Assembly: GCF_001316105.1 (NCBI RefSeq)
Contig: NZ_BBCP01000003.1
Location: 1 to 64,000, forward strand
Origin: Thermogymnomonas acidicola JCM 13583
GTDB lineage: Archaea > Thermoplasmatota > Thermoplasmata > Thermoplasmatales > Thermoplasmataceae
Direction of reading: 5' to 3'
Length of the DNA: 64,000 nucleotides
Notes under the pieces: model-generated
Databases searched by the model: none
What the model saw: only the letters and a program-made list of their open reading frames with translations
What the model was told of the DNA's origin: nothing
Translations under genes and position numbers: made by a program
Part shown: positions 51,555 to 59,427 of the stretch, one piece after another
How the letters are laid out: each line of letters opens with the position of its first letter
Position numbering within the stretch: the first letter of the stretch is position 1

Positions 51555-52129
51555 ATGGAACTGGAACAGGCGATCATGAGGCCAGGCGTCCGTGAGGCGC
51601 TCAGGAAGCTGGCTGTGGAAGCCATAAGAGGGATATTCACAGGACAGGTGCCTGAGGTGCCCGAAGACTAATCGGTCTGGATGAAAGGTGCGGTGCATTC
51701 GTCACCATAAAGGAGAACGGCATGCTCAGGGGGCTGCATCGGTTTCTTGAGGAGCGATAAGAGCATCCCGCGGGCAGTCATGGAGAGCGCGAGGCTGTCC
51801 GCAACTGAAGACCCCCCCAGGTTCCCGCCACTGACCGCGAGGGAGGTGGATAATATTGAAGTGGAGATAACGCTCCTGGGTGAGCCCTTTGAGCTGGACG
51901 TAAGTGACGGCATCAGGGGGGGAAGATAAGGATAGGCACACACGGCCTGATTGTGGAGAGGGGGGGCCCCTACAGGGGGGGCCTCCTGCTGCCCCAGGTT
52001 GCAACGGAGTTCGGTTTCGATGAGGAGCAGTTCCTTGAGGCCACGTGCGAGAAGGCTGGCCTGCCGCCAGGGGGGGCGTGGAAGAAGCCCGGCACTAGGG
52101 TATATGCTTTTGAAGGCCTCGTCTTCTGA
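51555..52129 (+). CDS. AMMECR1 family protein (AmmeMemoRadiSam system protein A; frameshifted)
   Basis: AMMECR1-domain protein of about 190 residues, divergent from Memo. ATG 51555 ([20 protein letters not shown]) with GTAAATCC about 27 nt upstream. After a one-base loss near 51672 it continues [20 protein letters not shown], the defining motif RGCIG, then [22 protein letters not shown] and [37 protein letters not shown] runs near 51737, 51925, 51965, 51983 and 52073 change frame or add residues. Function unknown; completes the three-protein AmmeMemoRadiSam set. Confidence 0.92.
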
Positions 52130-52148
52130 GGAGGGACCAAAAGGGACA

Positions 52149-52153
52149 TATAA
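52149..52153 (+). promoter_or_regulatory. TATA box for the thiamine operon
   Basis: TATAA within CATATAAC, about 28 nt before the start of the riboswitch helix P1 near 52180. Confidence 0.5.
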
Positions 52154-52180
52154 CGGTGGGTGATGTTCAGACAGGATATA

Positions 52181-52278
52181 GGTCACCGGGGGGGGAGCTC
52201 CGTAGGGGGGGCTGAGAGGACCCATTGGGGTCGACCCTTTGAACCTGATCCGGGTAATGCCGGCGTAGGGAGGTGTGT
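52181..52278 (+). ncRNA. TPP riboswitch (THI element)
   Basis: The conserved pieces are all present and in order: CTGAGAGGAC (P3 side), then CCTTTGAACCTGATC, CGGGTAATGCCGG and CGTAGGGAGGTG. P1 forms from CACC near 52184 and GGTG near 52272. G runs near 52187 and 52205 are probably too long. The helix P1 3' strand overlaps the GTG start of the next gene, so binding of thiamine pyrophosphate should hide the start site. Control of a transporter by this element is known in Thermoplasmatales. Confidence 0.93.
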
Positions 52279-53500
52279 CATGTTTGCTGGAACATTACAG
52301 TGAGTTAAGGAAACACCTTGACAACAGCCCTTGGGAGAGGAAGCACACCCTCATGATCCTTTCCGTCGCTTCGTCGTTCTTCCTGTGGGGGGCGTCATAC
52401 TGGCCATAGCGCCACTCGTCACAACATGGTACTTCATACCGCCCTCAGCAGACGAGTATATACTGATCGCATCGCCAGTTGGACTGCTGCTCGGGAACTA
52501 CATAATGGGCCTCCTCTCAGACAGGTTCGGGAGGAAGCCCGCATATGTCCTCACCCTGGTTCCCACCGCGGTAGGCCTACTCCTCATAACCCTATCCTTC
52601 TCATGGTTGCCCATAGCGATCGGCATCTTCCTCTCTGAATTCGGAATAGGTGGGGACGAGACTGTATCCCTGTCCCTCATGGGCGAGATGCTCCCGCTGA
52701 GGCACAGGGGGGAGGGCTATTGTGTCAATATCGAACATTGCAAACATCTCGATCACGCTCATCTCACTCCTGTTCCTGCTGCAGCCCAGGGTATCATCAT
52801 CAGTCTTTGTGGAGAAGGAGATCTTCGGGGGGGCCATGGTCGCGGTCTCCCTTGCAATAGCCATAGGAAGCAGGTTCTACCTCCCGGAGAGCGAGAGGTG
52901 GGCGTACCTGAACAGGAACGGTGAGGGAGAGAGACCCATGAACTGGCTGACCTTCGCCGCGCTGTCTCTCTTCGCCATCACGATAATAGTTGGGTTCCCG
53001 CTGACAGCACTGGTGATAGGGCCATTCCAGTTCCCGCAGTACACCGATACGTTCGAGTTCCTTGTAACCCTTGCAGAATCAGTGACGGGCGTTGTCTTTG
53101 GCCTCCTGCTGGCAGAGAGGATCAGCAGGAAGTCTGGCAGCCTCATCGCCTACACAGGCGGCTTCGTCTCCATCCTTTTAATAGTGCTTTTCCTCAGGTC
53201 ACTCACCCTCGCACTCTTCCTGGTCATACTGGTCGTGAACGGGGTCTTCGGTGAGATCGGCTGGGCCGAGAGGGAAATGCTGGAACCGGAGAGCTTCTTC
53301 ACACCCAGGAGGGGGGGCAGGGCCATAGGGTACGTGAGAATGGTCGGATACGCTGTCTACGTAGTGACAATACCCCTGCTCGCGAGGCAGGTGAGTTCGA
53401 GTACTTCGTGTTCACCTGTGCCATCTTCCTCCTCGGTTTCATTGGCGCTCTCCTCTACTTCCTGGGTGGCAGGGAAACGAGAGGCATTAGCCTGGAGTGA
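52275..53500 (+). CDS. thiT1: MFS transporter, probable thiamine or precursor uptake (frameshifted)
   Basis: Twelve-helix major facilitator protein of about 408 residues. GTG 52275 lies at the 3' end of the riboswitch (VSCLLEHYSELRKHLDNSPWERKHTLMI); TTG 52284 and ATG 52353 are alternatives. MFS loop 2-3 signature is GLLSDRFGRKPAYVLTLV; later GMLLPLRHRG-type region and the second loop LLLAERISRKSGSL. Frame breaks at 52395, 52712, 52828 and 53395. The substrate assignment comes only from the TPP riboswitch and the following thiE genes; the symbol follows the Thermoplasma riboswitch-linked transporter. Confidence 0.8.
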
Positions 53501-53506
53501 TGTGAT

Positions 53507-54291
53507 ATGGGAAGGAGGCCTCTGCTCTACGCTGTCACGGAGGGTTTCAGTGGGGGGGAAGGGTTCTTCAGGAAGGTAGCCGAGGCACTGGAAGGGGGGG
53601 GCGTAGATATCCTGCAGTACCGCGATCTAGGGAAGCACGGAAGGCACGCTGAAATAGCGAGGAGGCTAAGGGCGATATGCAGTGACTTCGGGGTACCGCT
53701 GGCCATAGACGATGAGCCCTGGGTCGCAAGGCAGGCTGGTGCCGACATGCTGCACCTTGGATAAGGAGCTTAACCAATACAGTATCCCTCTGGTGGTCCG
53801 AAGGGGGAAGCACGGGACTGTTCCGGGATAAGACAGGGCAGCGACATGCTTGCTTCCCAGGCCATGACAGTAGGCCTGTGCTGTGCAGGCATATGCCGAG
53901 CCTGGAGGAGGCCAGGGCTGTTGTGGGCAATCTTCCAATCGGAACATCAGTCTACTGCAGCCCGGTATTCGCTGTGGAGGCGCAGGCACACGGCTATGCT
54001 TACGTTTCAGTGGGCACGCCCTACATGAGCGTGACGAAGAGGATAGCGACGGTCTGCTCCATGCAGAACCTCTCAGAGGCCGTCAGGGCAGTCAGAATAC
54101 CTGTGTACGCGGTGGGCGGCGTTAACCTCAAGAATGCTGCAGAGATCCTTGAAACTGGCGTATCCGGTCTTGTTTCTGTGTCCGCAATATTCTCTGCCAA
54201 CGACGTCAGGGGAACTGTGAGAAAGTTCATAGAGGTCCTTGAAGGTTTCACCGTTGACAGGGACCCGTTTCCTGTGGGGCTGGTGAGGTAG
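53507..54291 (+). CDS. thiE: thiamine-phosphate synthase-like protein 1, interrupted
   Basis: ThiE joins the hydroxymethylpyrimidine and thiazole moieties into thiamine phosphate. Start ATG 53507 (MGRRPLLYAVTEGFSGGEG). Motifs: DILQYRDLGKH, PLAIDDEPWVARQAGADMLHLG, then after an interruption MPSLEEARAVVGNLPIGTSVY, AYVSVGTPY, IPVYAVGGVNLKNAAEIL and GLVSVSAIFS. Between LHLG (to 53760) and MPSLEEA (from 53893) there is about 130 nt that is absent from the tandem paralogue at the same point; it contains stops in the thiE frame. So this copy is split by an insertion unless the assembly is wrong. The stop is one base before the second thiE. Confidence 0.75.
53761..53892. other. about 130-nt insertion inside thiE copy 1
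   Basis: Not coding in the thiE frame (TAA at once). It contains an inverted repeat AGGCC-ATGACAGTA-GGCCT at about 53859-53877 and a CGGGACTGTTCCGGG near 53812. No clear terminal inverted repeats or target duplication. Nature unknown: decayed mobile fragment, or assembly error. Confidence 0.45.
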
Positions 54292-54292
54292 A

Positions 54293-54968
54293 ATGTCAGG
54301 ATGGAAGCCTATACTTTACCTGATAACGCCTGACTACATTGGAGAGGGCTTCTTCAGGCTCGTGGAGGATGCACTGGATGGCGGGCCAGATGTGCTGCAG
54401 TACAGGGACAAGAAGAGCACAAGGCAGACCAGGACAGAGGTGGCGAGGAGGCTGCGCAGGATGTGCCATGACCGCGGGGTGGCCTTCGTTGTGGACGATG
54501 ACCCGTATGTTGCCAGGGACAGCGGGGCTGACCTGTTGCATGTGGGCAGGGACGACCCGAGCATTGAGGAGGCCAGGGAGGTAGTAGCAACATGCCCATT
54601 GGCTCCTCTTCGTACTGCAGCACCAGCCTCGCGAGGGACCTGGAGAGGCGCGGGTCGGCATATGTGGCATTCGGGGCCTTCTTCCGGAGCCCCCCCTCGA
54701 AGCCAGAGGCAGCCTCTGTGACAAGAAGACCATCACAGAGGGCCTGCGGGCCGTAAGGATACCGGTATATGCCATAGGGGGAATCAGCCAAACCAATGTC
54801 AAGCCGCTGCTTGAACAGGGTGTCTCAGGCGTTGCAGTGATCTCCTCCGTCTTCTCCTCGGAGAACCCTAAGAGGGCGGTCTTGGAATACAGTGGAATAC
54901 TGGCGGAGTACAGGTGCGACAGGGACCCACTGTCATGGTTCAGGAGGGCTGGTCAGGCCGGACCCTGA
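54293..54968 (+). CDS. thiE: thiamine-phosphate synthase-like protein 2 (frameshifted)
   Basis: Second ThiE paralogue, about 220 residues. ATG 54293 (MSGWKPILYLITPDYIGEG). Motifs: GPDVLQYRDKKSTRQTRTEVARRL, VAFVVDDDPYVARDSGADLLHVGRDDPSIEEAREVV, then after breaks near 54595, 54700 and 54730 AYVAFGAFFRSPSK, IPVYAIGGI and VISSVFSSENPKRAV. The phosphate-binding loops are thus present. It ends RRAGQAGP at TGA 54968. Two unequal ThiE copies side by side could have specialised, or form a heteromer; the sequence does not say which. Confidence 0.85.
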
Positions 54969-55106
54969 ATGAGCAATACACCTCCCTGCCTTTCCCTGTG
55001 GTGCCTGATTGCCCAAGCCATTTTCCCACCTTCCCGCTTTTAGACTCTGACTATGAGTGCATGCTCCCTAATACCCGTCATCCTTGGTGTTACTGGAGAG
55101 AGACTG

Positions 55107-55112
55107 TATAAA
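55107..55112 (+). promoter_or_regulatory. TATA box of candidate RNA gene
   Basis: TATAAA, predicting a transcript start at about 55136, just before the structured segment. Confidence 0.5.
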
Positions 55113-55135
55113 GGCCCTTTTTAATGCTCTCTTAC

Positions 55136-55300
55136 TCAAAGGATCGACACTTCGCTGACGATGAGCAGGTGCAGGGTTCCGGGGGGGGCGCGGGCCAGAT
55201 GTGGGGGGGGCGTCCAGGGGGGGGAGTCCGGGGGGGTCATGGGCTGGACACCTGCGGGGGGGGATAAGCGAAAGTCCTGATCCAGCCGCAGGCATACATT
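55136..55300 (+). ncRNA. candidate structured RNA of unknown class
   Basis: No reading frame, but nested complementary segments: GGATC 55141-55145 with GATCC 55279-55283; ACTTCGCT near 55149-55156 with AGCGAAAGT near 55267-55275 (one bulged A); GCAGGTG 55165-55171 with CACCTGC 55249-55255; and an inner GTCCAG/CTGGAC pair (55212-55217 with 55244-55249). A TATA box sits at the right distance upstream. The apical part is G-rich with several G6-G8 runs that are likely over-long. It does not match 5S, SRP or RNase P RNA motifs that I know. The T6 at 55298 is also the TATA region of tRNA-Ala. Rest of 54969-55135 is empty apart from the promoter. Confidence 0.5.
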
Positions 55301-55328
55301 TTTTAATCCCGTGAATATCGGGAATTCA

Positions 55329-55400
55329 CAGCCGGTAGATCAGCGGTAGATCGCCTGCTTTGCAAGCAGGAGGCCTCGGGTTCAAATCCCGACCGGTCCA
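55329..55400 (+). tRNA. tRNA-Ala (anticodon TGC)
   Basis: Anticodon loop TTTGCAA region gives TGC; T arm TCGGGTTCAAATCCCGA; discriminator A; no CCA; the alanine identity pair G3-U70 is present. The first two acceptor bases read CA and cannot pair with C71-C72, leaving a five-pair acceptor stem. TTTTTTAAT about 28 nt upstream is the likely TATA. A decayed integrase gene begins 50 nt downstream. Confidence 0.88.
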
Positions 55401-55450
55401 CTTGATATATTAATCGAATACTTTCATGCTAATGCTCGTTATGCTATTAT

Positions 55451-55755
55451 GAAGATCCAGCCGAAATATCAGGAGCTGCTTGCAGATGAAGACGTGCGGA
55501 CGTAGTTCGAGGATCTAGAGGCAAGATCGTTGCTGAGTACAACTGTAGCCCTGAGGAACCCCGGGCATCACTGCGAGACCATGCATACCGGCCACAGGGA
55601 AATTCTAAACATAGGAGAGGGCAACTAGAGGGATTTCAGATGCGAGCTCACGGATCTTGTCGAAGACTTGGGGGGGGAGAGAAGGATGGGCCTTGCAGTC
55701 TAGGTATAATCGAAGCCATTTCTCCGTTCCCGGAAGTGATATATGCAGCGCTCCT
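55451..55755 (+). pseudogene. decayed tyrosine recombinase (integrase), N-terminal part
   Basis: Reading from ATG 55451 gives KIQPKYQELLADEDVR, FEDLEARSLLSTTVALRN, GHHCETMHTGHREILNIGEGN, RDFRCELTDLVEDL, RMGLA and RKxYMQ. This fits the SAM-like N-terminal domain of archaeal site-specific integrases (LxDxxV-x-W, TxxxYLRxLGxFC, RDxxxDxVxxLE-x-GxAGSYI). Stops interrupt it at about 55505, 55627, 55700, 55706 and 55737; those at 55505 and 55737 sit where the family has Trp (TGG to T AG or TGA), so real decay rather than only run errors. No catalytic domain (R-HxxR-Y) remains. Position next to tRNA-Ala suggests an old integrated element. Confidence 0.6.
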
Positions 55756-56525
55756 GACCCCCCCTGGTCTCCGGCCTCGCAAGCCTGGTGGCCATGATCC
55801 GCTTCAGGAAGGAGCGGTACAAGTCCTTTGGCAAGGATCCAGAGGGCCGGAAGCGGCTATGACGATAGACCTCATTGAGGAGAAGGCCATATTCAGAACT
55901 TTCGCACTATGGACCACGGGTGCAGCCCGCTATGGCACCTCGGGGCTTCAGAGTGAACTGACTCCCAATGACCTTCCTCTTGAGCATAATGCGTTTCTGC
56001 TCAACGCGGAACTCCTGCGTTTTCAGCAGCGTGACGGCAGTCCGGAAAAGTGAACTACTCACACTGGGCCGCCAGACACGTTTTGCCTTCACACACAGGC
56101 TGATACCGGACGACCCCCCCACTTTCCATTTCCACCTCACTCATTCTCGAATGGAGTTGTTTCTGGTCTTTCCTATTCCACCGTCCCGTTCAGAGTGATA
56201 AACTGCCAGCCTGACCATGCCCCCCCTGGCACCAGCCGCCCCCCCGGACGCACGACACTGCATAAAGGTTCAAGTGCTGGTGGGTGTTCAGGGTTGCAGT
56301 GAATCCAAGGGGCCCACAAGAAGTTGTGGATGTACCGATAGCGGTACTCTCCCTGATTTTTTAACTTGACGGGGATTAAAGGGGTGGGAGTCCCCCCCTA
56401 TGTGGGGGGGGAGGTGTAGTTCACCCTATCCTAACTGCAAAGAGCAAAGAATCGGAAGGCGGGAACGTTTTCCCCCCTGCTACTTCCTGTGGTAAATGAG
56501 GGATCCGGTGAGCATTCCCAGCTGT
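55756..56525. other. degenerate accessory DNA without a supportable gene
   Basis: A 770-bp stretch. Fragments that look once coding include LASLVAMIRFRKERYKSFGKDPEGRKR at about 55770-55858 (+) and a minus-strand piece around 55910-56140 (VTLLKTQEFRVEQKRIMLKRKV); neither matches a family I know. A T6 at 56357-56362 is followed by AACTTGACGGGG. G and C runs of 7-8 flank 56390-56412 (CCCCCCC-TATG-TGGGGGGGG), which could form a hairpin. Probably the remains of an integrated element. Confidence 0.4.
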
Positions 56526-57593
56526 TCACCTGCCGAGGAGACTCTCTTCATGGAACTTGGCCAGTGATATCAGCCTGTAGACGGGATGGAGGAACTTGGA
56601 GTAAGGCGCAATGACAAAGACGGCGGCTATGATCGCATCGTGGACTAGGAAAGTTAGGCCGTGGTAGGGAGTACCCTGGAGCAGTGTAAACAACGTACCG
56701 GTGAGGCCTGCAAGCAGAAGGGCCACTGCGAACGGTAAATCGAAACCCTTCACCTCAGCGCTCCTCATGGCTACCGTGTCGATTGCGTCCATAGATATGA
56801 GGCCCGCAGAGCCCACCAGCATCATTATGGAGGCGGCCCCGTAGACTGCGACGGTCACGTGATCGAGGTCGGGATAGAGAGATATTGATGCCAGTGCGAG
56901 CAGGAAGCCGAAAAAGAATAGTGGGTGGAAAACTGCCCTCATGTACCTAGAGCGTTCACCCGGAACCCTGCACCCCCCCACCCCCCCTCCTCCCCCCCTG
57001 AAATACCTGTGTGTGAGTGCATCCCGGAGCGCGGTCAAATAGGACCTCGGGCTCGCCTTCCCAAGGCTTTCCGCAGACCTGGAGAACCTGTACCCCTGCA
57101 CGGCCCACATGGCGATGGTGTACGAGTAGAGGGTGATCGATATAGCCCTGAACAGCACAGGTGGAACGTAGTAAGTCAGCGGGGGGGAGGCGCTGAACAG
57201 GTGGCGGCCTGTTAAGAGGGCATAAGCAACTGCTGCGACCACTGCAATGGCCAGGCTGGACAGTGCAAAGGCCCAGGGGGGGTGATCGATCAGCCTCACC
57301 ATCGAGGGAGGCCAAACACTTTCCCTGTAGCTCCTGAGCCTGGACTGGCCCAGTACCCTGGGGGGGATGTTCAGCCTGTACTCATGCAAAGGCTCGTTGA
57401 ACGGACAGGCGTAATAGCAGTCCCTACAGTCGTGGCAGAGGTTCGCAATATAGGGTATCTCCTCCAGCCGGAGTGTGTGCCTGAACTCTATGGCATCCCA
57501 GACGGCACAGAAGCCCTCACAGTAGCGGCAAGCATTGCAGATGGTCAGCTGCCTCAACGCCTCACCGTAGACCCCCCCGGGTACTTCACTCAC
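56526..57593 (-). CDS. tcuB: TcuB-like iron-sulfur/membrane oxidoreductase subunit
   Basis: About 355 residues. GTG 57593 (VSEVPGGVYGEALRQLTI) is the likely start. Two four-cysteine motifs, CNACRYCEGFC and CHDCRDCYYACP, bind 4Fe-4S clusters; TcuB/CitB proteins share this pattern. Then about six membrane helices (FALSSLAIAVVAAVAYALLTG, FLLALASISLYPDL, ASIMMLVGSAGLI, ALLLAGLTGTLFTLLQG, FLVHDAIIAAVFVIAPY) with histidines HPLFFFG and TPYHGLTFLVH that could hold haem. It would pass electrons from the flavoprotein to the quinone pool. In the given sequence it is in frame with the flavoprotein; see findings. A G-rich stretch near 56975-56998 may add residues. Confidence 0.8.
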   Translation of the reverse strand: MSEVPGGVYGEALRQLTICNACRYCEGFCAVWDAIEFRHTLRLEEIPYIANLCHDCRDCYYACPFNEPLHEYRLNIPPRVLGQSRLRSYRESVWPPSMVRLIDHPPWAFALSSLAIAVVAAVAYALLTGRHLFSASPPLTYYVPPVLFRAISITLYSYTIAMWAVQGYRFSRSAESLGKASPRSYLTALRDALTHRYFRGGGGGVGGCRVPGERSRYMRAVFHPLFFFGFLLALASISLYPDLDHVTVAVYGAASIMMLVGSAGLISMDAIDTVAMRSAEVKGFDLPFAVALLLAGLTGTLFTLLQGTPYHGLTFLVHDAIIAAVFVIAPYSKFLHPVYRLISLAKFHEESLLGR

Positions 57594-58976
57594 CTTCCCA
57601 CCCCCCCCAGCTATCCTGCCGAGCACAGAACCTATGGTAAGGCCAAAGCCTGCAAGGTAACCCGAACTGAGGACGTTTCCAGACGCTATCTCACCTGCCG
57701 CAAAGCCGTTCTCGATCTCGCCGTCCTGCGAGAGGATCATGGCTTCACTGTTGATCGCGACCCCCTGGTACGTGAAGGTCAGTCCAGGCCTCACCGGGAA
57801 GACCATGTACGGTGGGGGGGTGTTGATGGGTACCGCCCAGTGGGACTTTGGCGGTTCTACGCCAGTGGTGTGCCACATGAAGGGATCGTTTCCTTCCATC
57901 ACGATGCCCCTGTTGAAGCGATCAAGCGTCCCGATCAGACCGTCCCTATCTATTCCGAAGGCATCCGAGACCTCGGAAAGCGAGTGTGAGGTGAATGGAG
58001 GGTAAGCGGTTGGCATATACCTCCCGACAGTCTTTTTGTCTGTGATGACATAGGCAGTGCACCCCTTCTGCTCTGCAACCAGCCTGCCCCATATGGCATA
58101 CCTCTTGGGCCAAATGTCCTCACCCTCGTCGTAGAACCTCTCCCCCCCGCTGGAGTTGACCGCCACACCCCCCCAGGGGGGGATCGCATCTATCCTTGTC
58201 ACAATACCTCCATCGTAGTCTGGGCCCCTGGCGTCCACCGCCACCATGTGTCCAGACCTCTCCAGCCCAGCGGGAATGGCTCCAGCATCGAGCAGTGCCT
58301 GAGCGGGAGGCCAGTGTTGTACCTGCTACCCCCCCTGACCTTTATGAGTTGCGATGCCTCGCCCCCCCAGAACTCAGAGAGCCATTCCCTGTTGGCCTCG
58401 AAGCCACCGGAGGCAAAGACAAACCTGTCTCCTTCAATATTTACACTGCCACCGGGGGACTGTTGCCCCCCCGACATGTGTGATCCTGTTCCCCCCCCTT
58501 ATACCGACAGACACAACCTGTGTCTCGTAGAGCACCCTGACCTTCAGCTTGGAGAGATAACTATAATAGGTGTCGACAAGGAACTTACCGCCACCCATGA
58601 AAAAAGCGTTGGTCCTGTTGAGGTCAAGGGTACCCCCCCTGATCTCCCTCTTGAACCTCACCCCGTGCCTGTGCATCCACTCTGGTATTAACTCGGAGCG
58701 CTCAACCACCATTTCCGCCAACGATGAACTGAAAGAGCTGCCTGAAACCTTTCTCAGGTCTTCCAGCAGTTCCCTCCTCGGATATTCACCGCTGGTGAAC
58801 CTGTCCTCACCGTGGGCATACCTGATATCCCTTGTGTACTTCGAGTTGCCTCCCCCCCTCAGCGCCTCTGGGGAGGCCTCGATGAGGATCACCTCAGAAC
58901 CCCCCCTCTCAGCGGATTCGATAGCTGCACAGAGCCCGGCGTTACCCCCCCCACCTATTACAACAACCCTTTCCAT
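57590..58976 (-). CDS. tcuA: TcuA-like FAD-dependent dehydrogenase (frameshifted)
   Basis: Flavoprotein of the fumarate reductase/succinate dehydrogenase family, about 460 residues, closest in context to tricarballylate dehydrogenase TcuA. Start ATG 58976 (MERVVVIGGGNAGLCAAIESAERG), the Rossmann GxGxxG. Other FAD parts: GGNSKYTRDIRYAHG, NIEGDRFVFASGGFEANREWL, GGVAVNSSGGERFYDEGEDIWPKRYA, and the C-terminal FAAGEIASGNVLSSGYLAGFGLTIGSVLGRIAG. Catalytic-region residues around GVEPPKSHWAVPI and THTGGGL-like VAINSEAMIL are present. Frame breaks at C runs near 58490, 58470, 58330 and 58240. A TATA-like AAATAAATGAA lies about 29 nt upstream. True substrate unproven. Confidence 0.82.
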
Positions 58977-59427
58977 CTTGCCCCCCCCTAAGTCACTTCA
59001 ATTCATTTATTTCTGATCCTGTATCTGTGCACTCAGTACTGGCACTTGGCTGACCAGCCATGAGATCAAGATTCATGGCCACCTCTGAAGAGAATTGTTC
59101 TCCTGGACCACCCAATCGTGACACCTGAAAATGGCTGACAGTCTCATGCCCAGAGGTGCCTCGCTTACAGCCGCAGCAGAAATGTAGGCTGGGCTGGTTG
59201 GAGCGTTCGGGCTCTAGTAACTGGGCATGGAGGGGAAAATGGAGACCTGTTCCGACCTCGTCCCGGAATGCAAGCAAAGCTTTCGGTTGGGCTGAGGACA
59301 GTAGGTGCATACTTTGCAAAGCTACAGGTCCAAGGGCGAGAACTACCCTGTGGGGGCGAACCAGTTAGATGCTGATACTTCCTTCTGTGTTACTTATCCC
59401 ATATGCCGTCTGGTGGTGAGCGGCCAT
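58977..59427. other. intergenic region without a supportable gene
   Basis: About 450 bp between tcuA and the methyltransferase end. Apart from the tcuA promoter at 58999-59012 I see only broken frames. A minus-strand frame of about 108 codons (58993-59319) has no recognisable pattern. Short matches such as CCTACTGTC occur both here and in the thiE insertion, too short to prove common origin. Likely decayed accessory DNA. Confidence 0.4.

Noticed and set aside
55136-55300. 5S rRNA, SRP RNA or RNase P RNA
   Set aside because: None of their conserved motifs is present, and the length is wrong for SRP and RNase P RNA.
55640-56140. Plus- and minus-strand frames of 77-137 codons after the integrase remnant
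   Set aside because: No family pattern and no promoter; the area has stops and run errors in all frames.
58993-59319. Minus-strand frame of 108 codons as a transposase fragment
   Set aside because: Only short Cys/His groupings are suggestive; no family signature could be matched.
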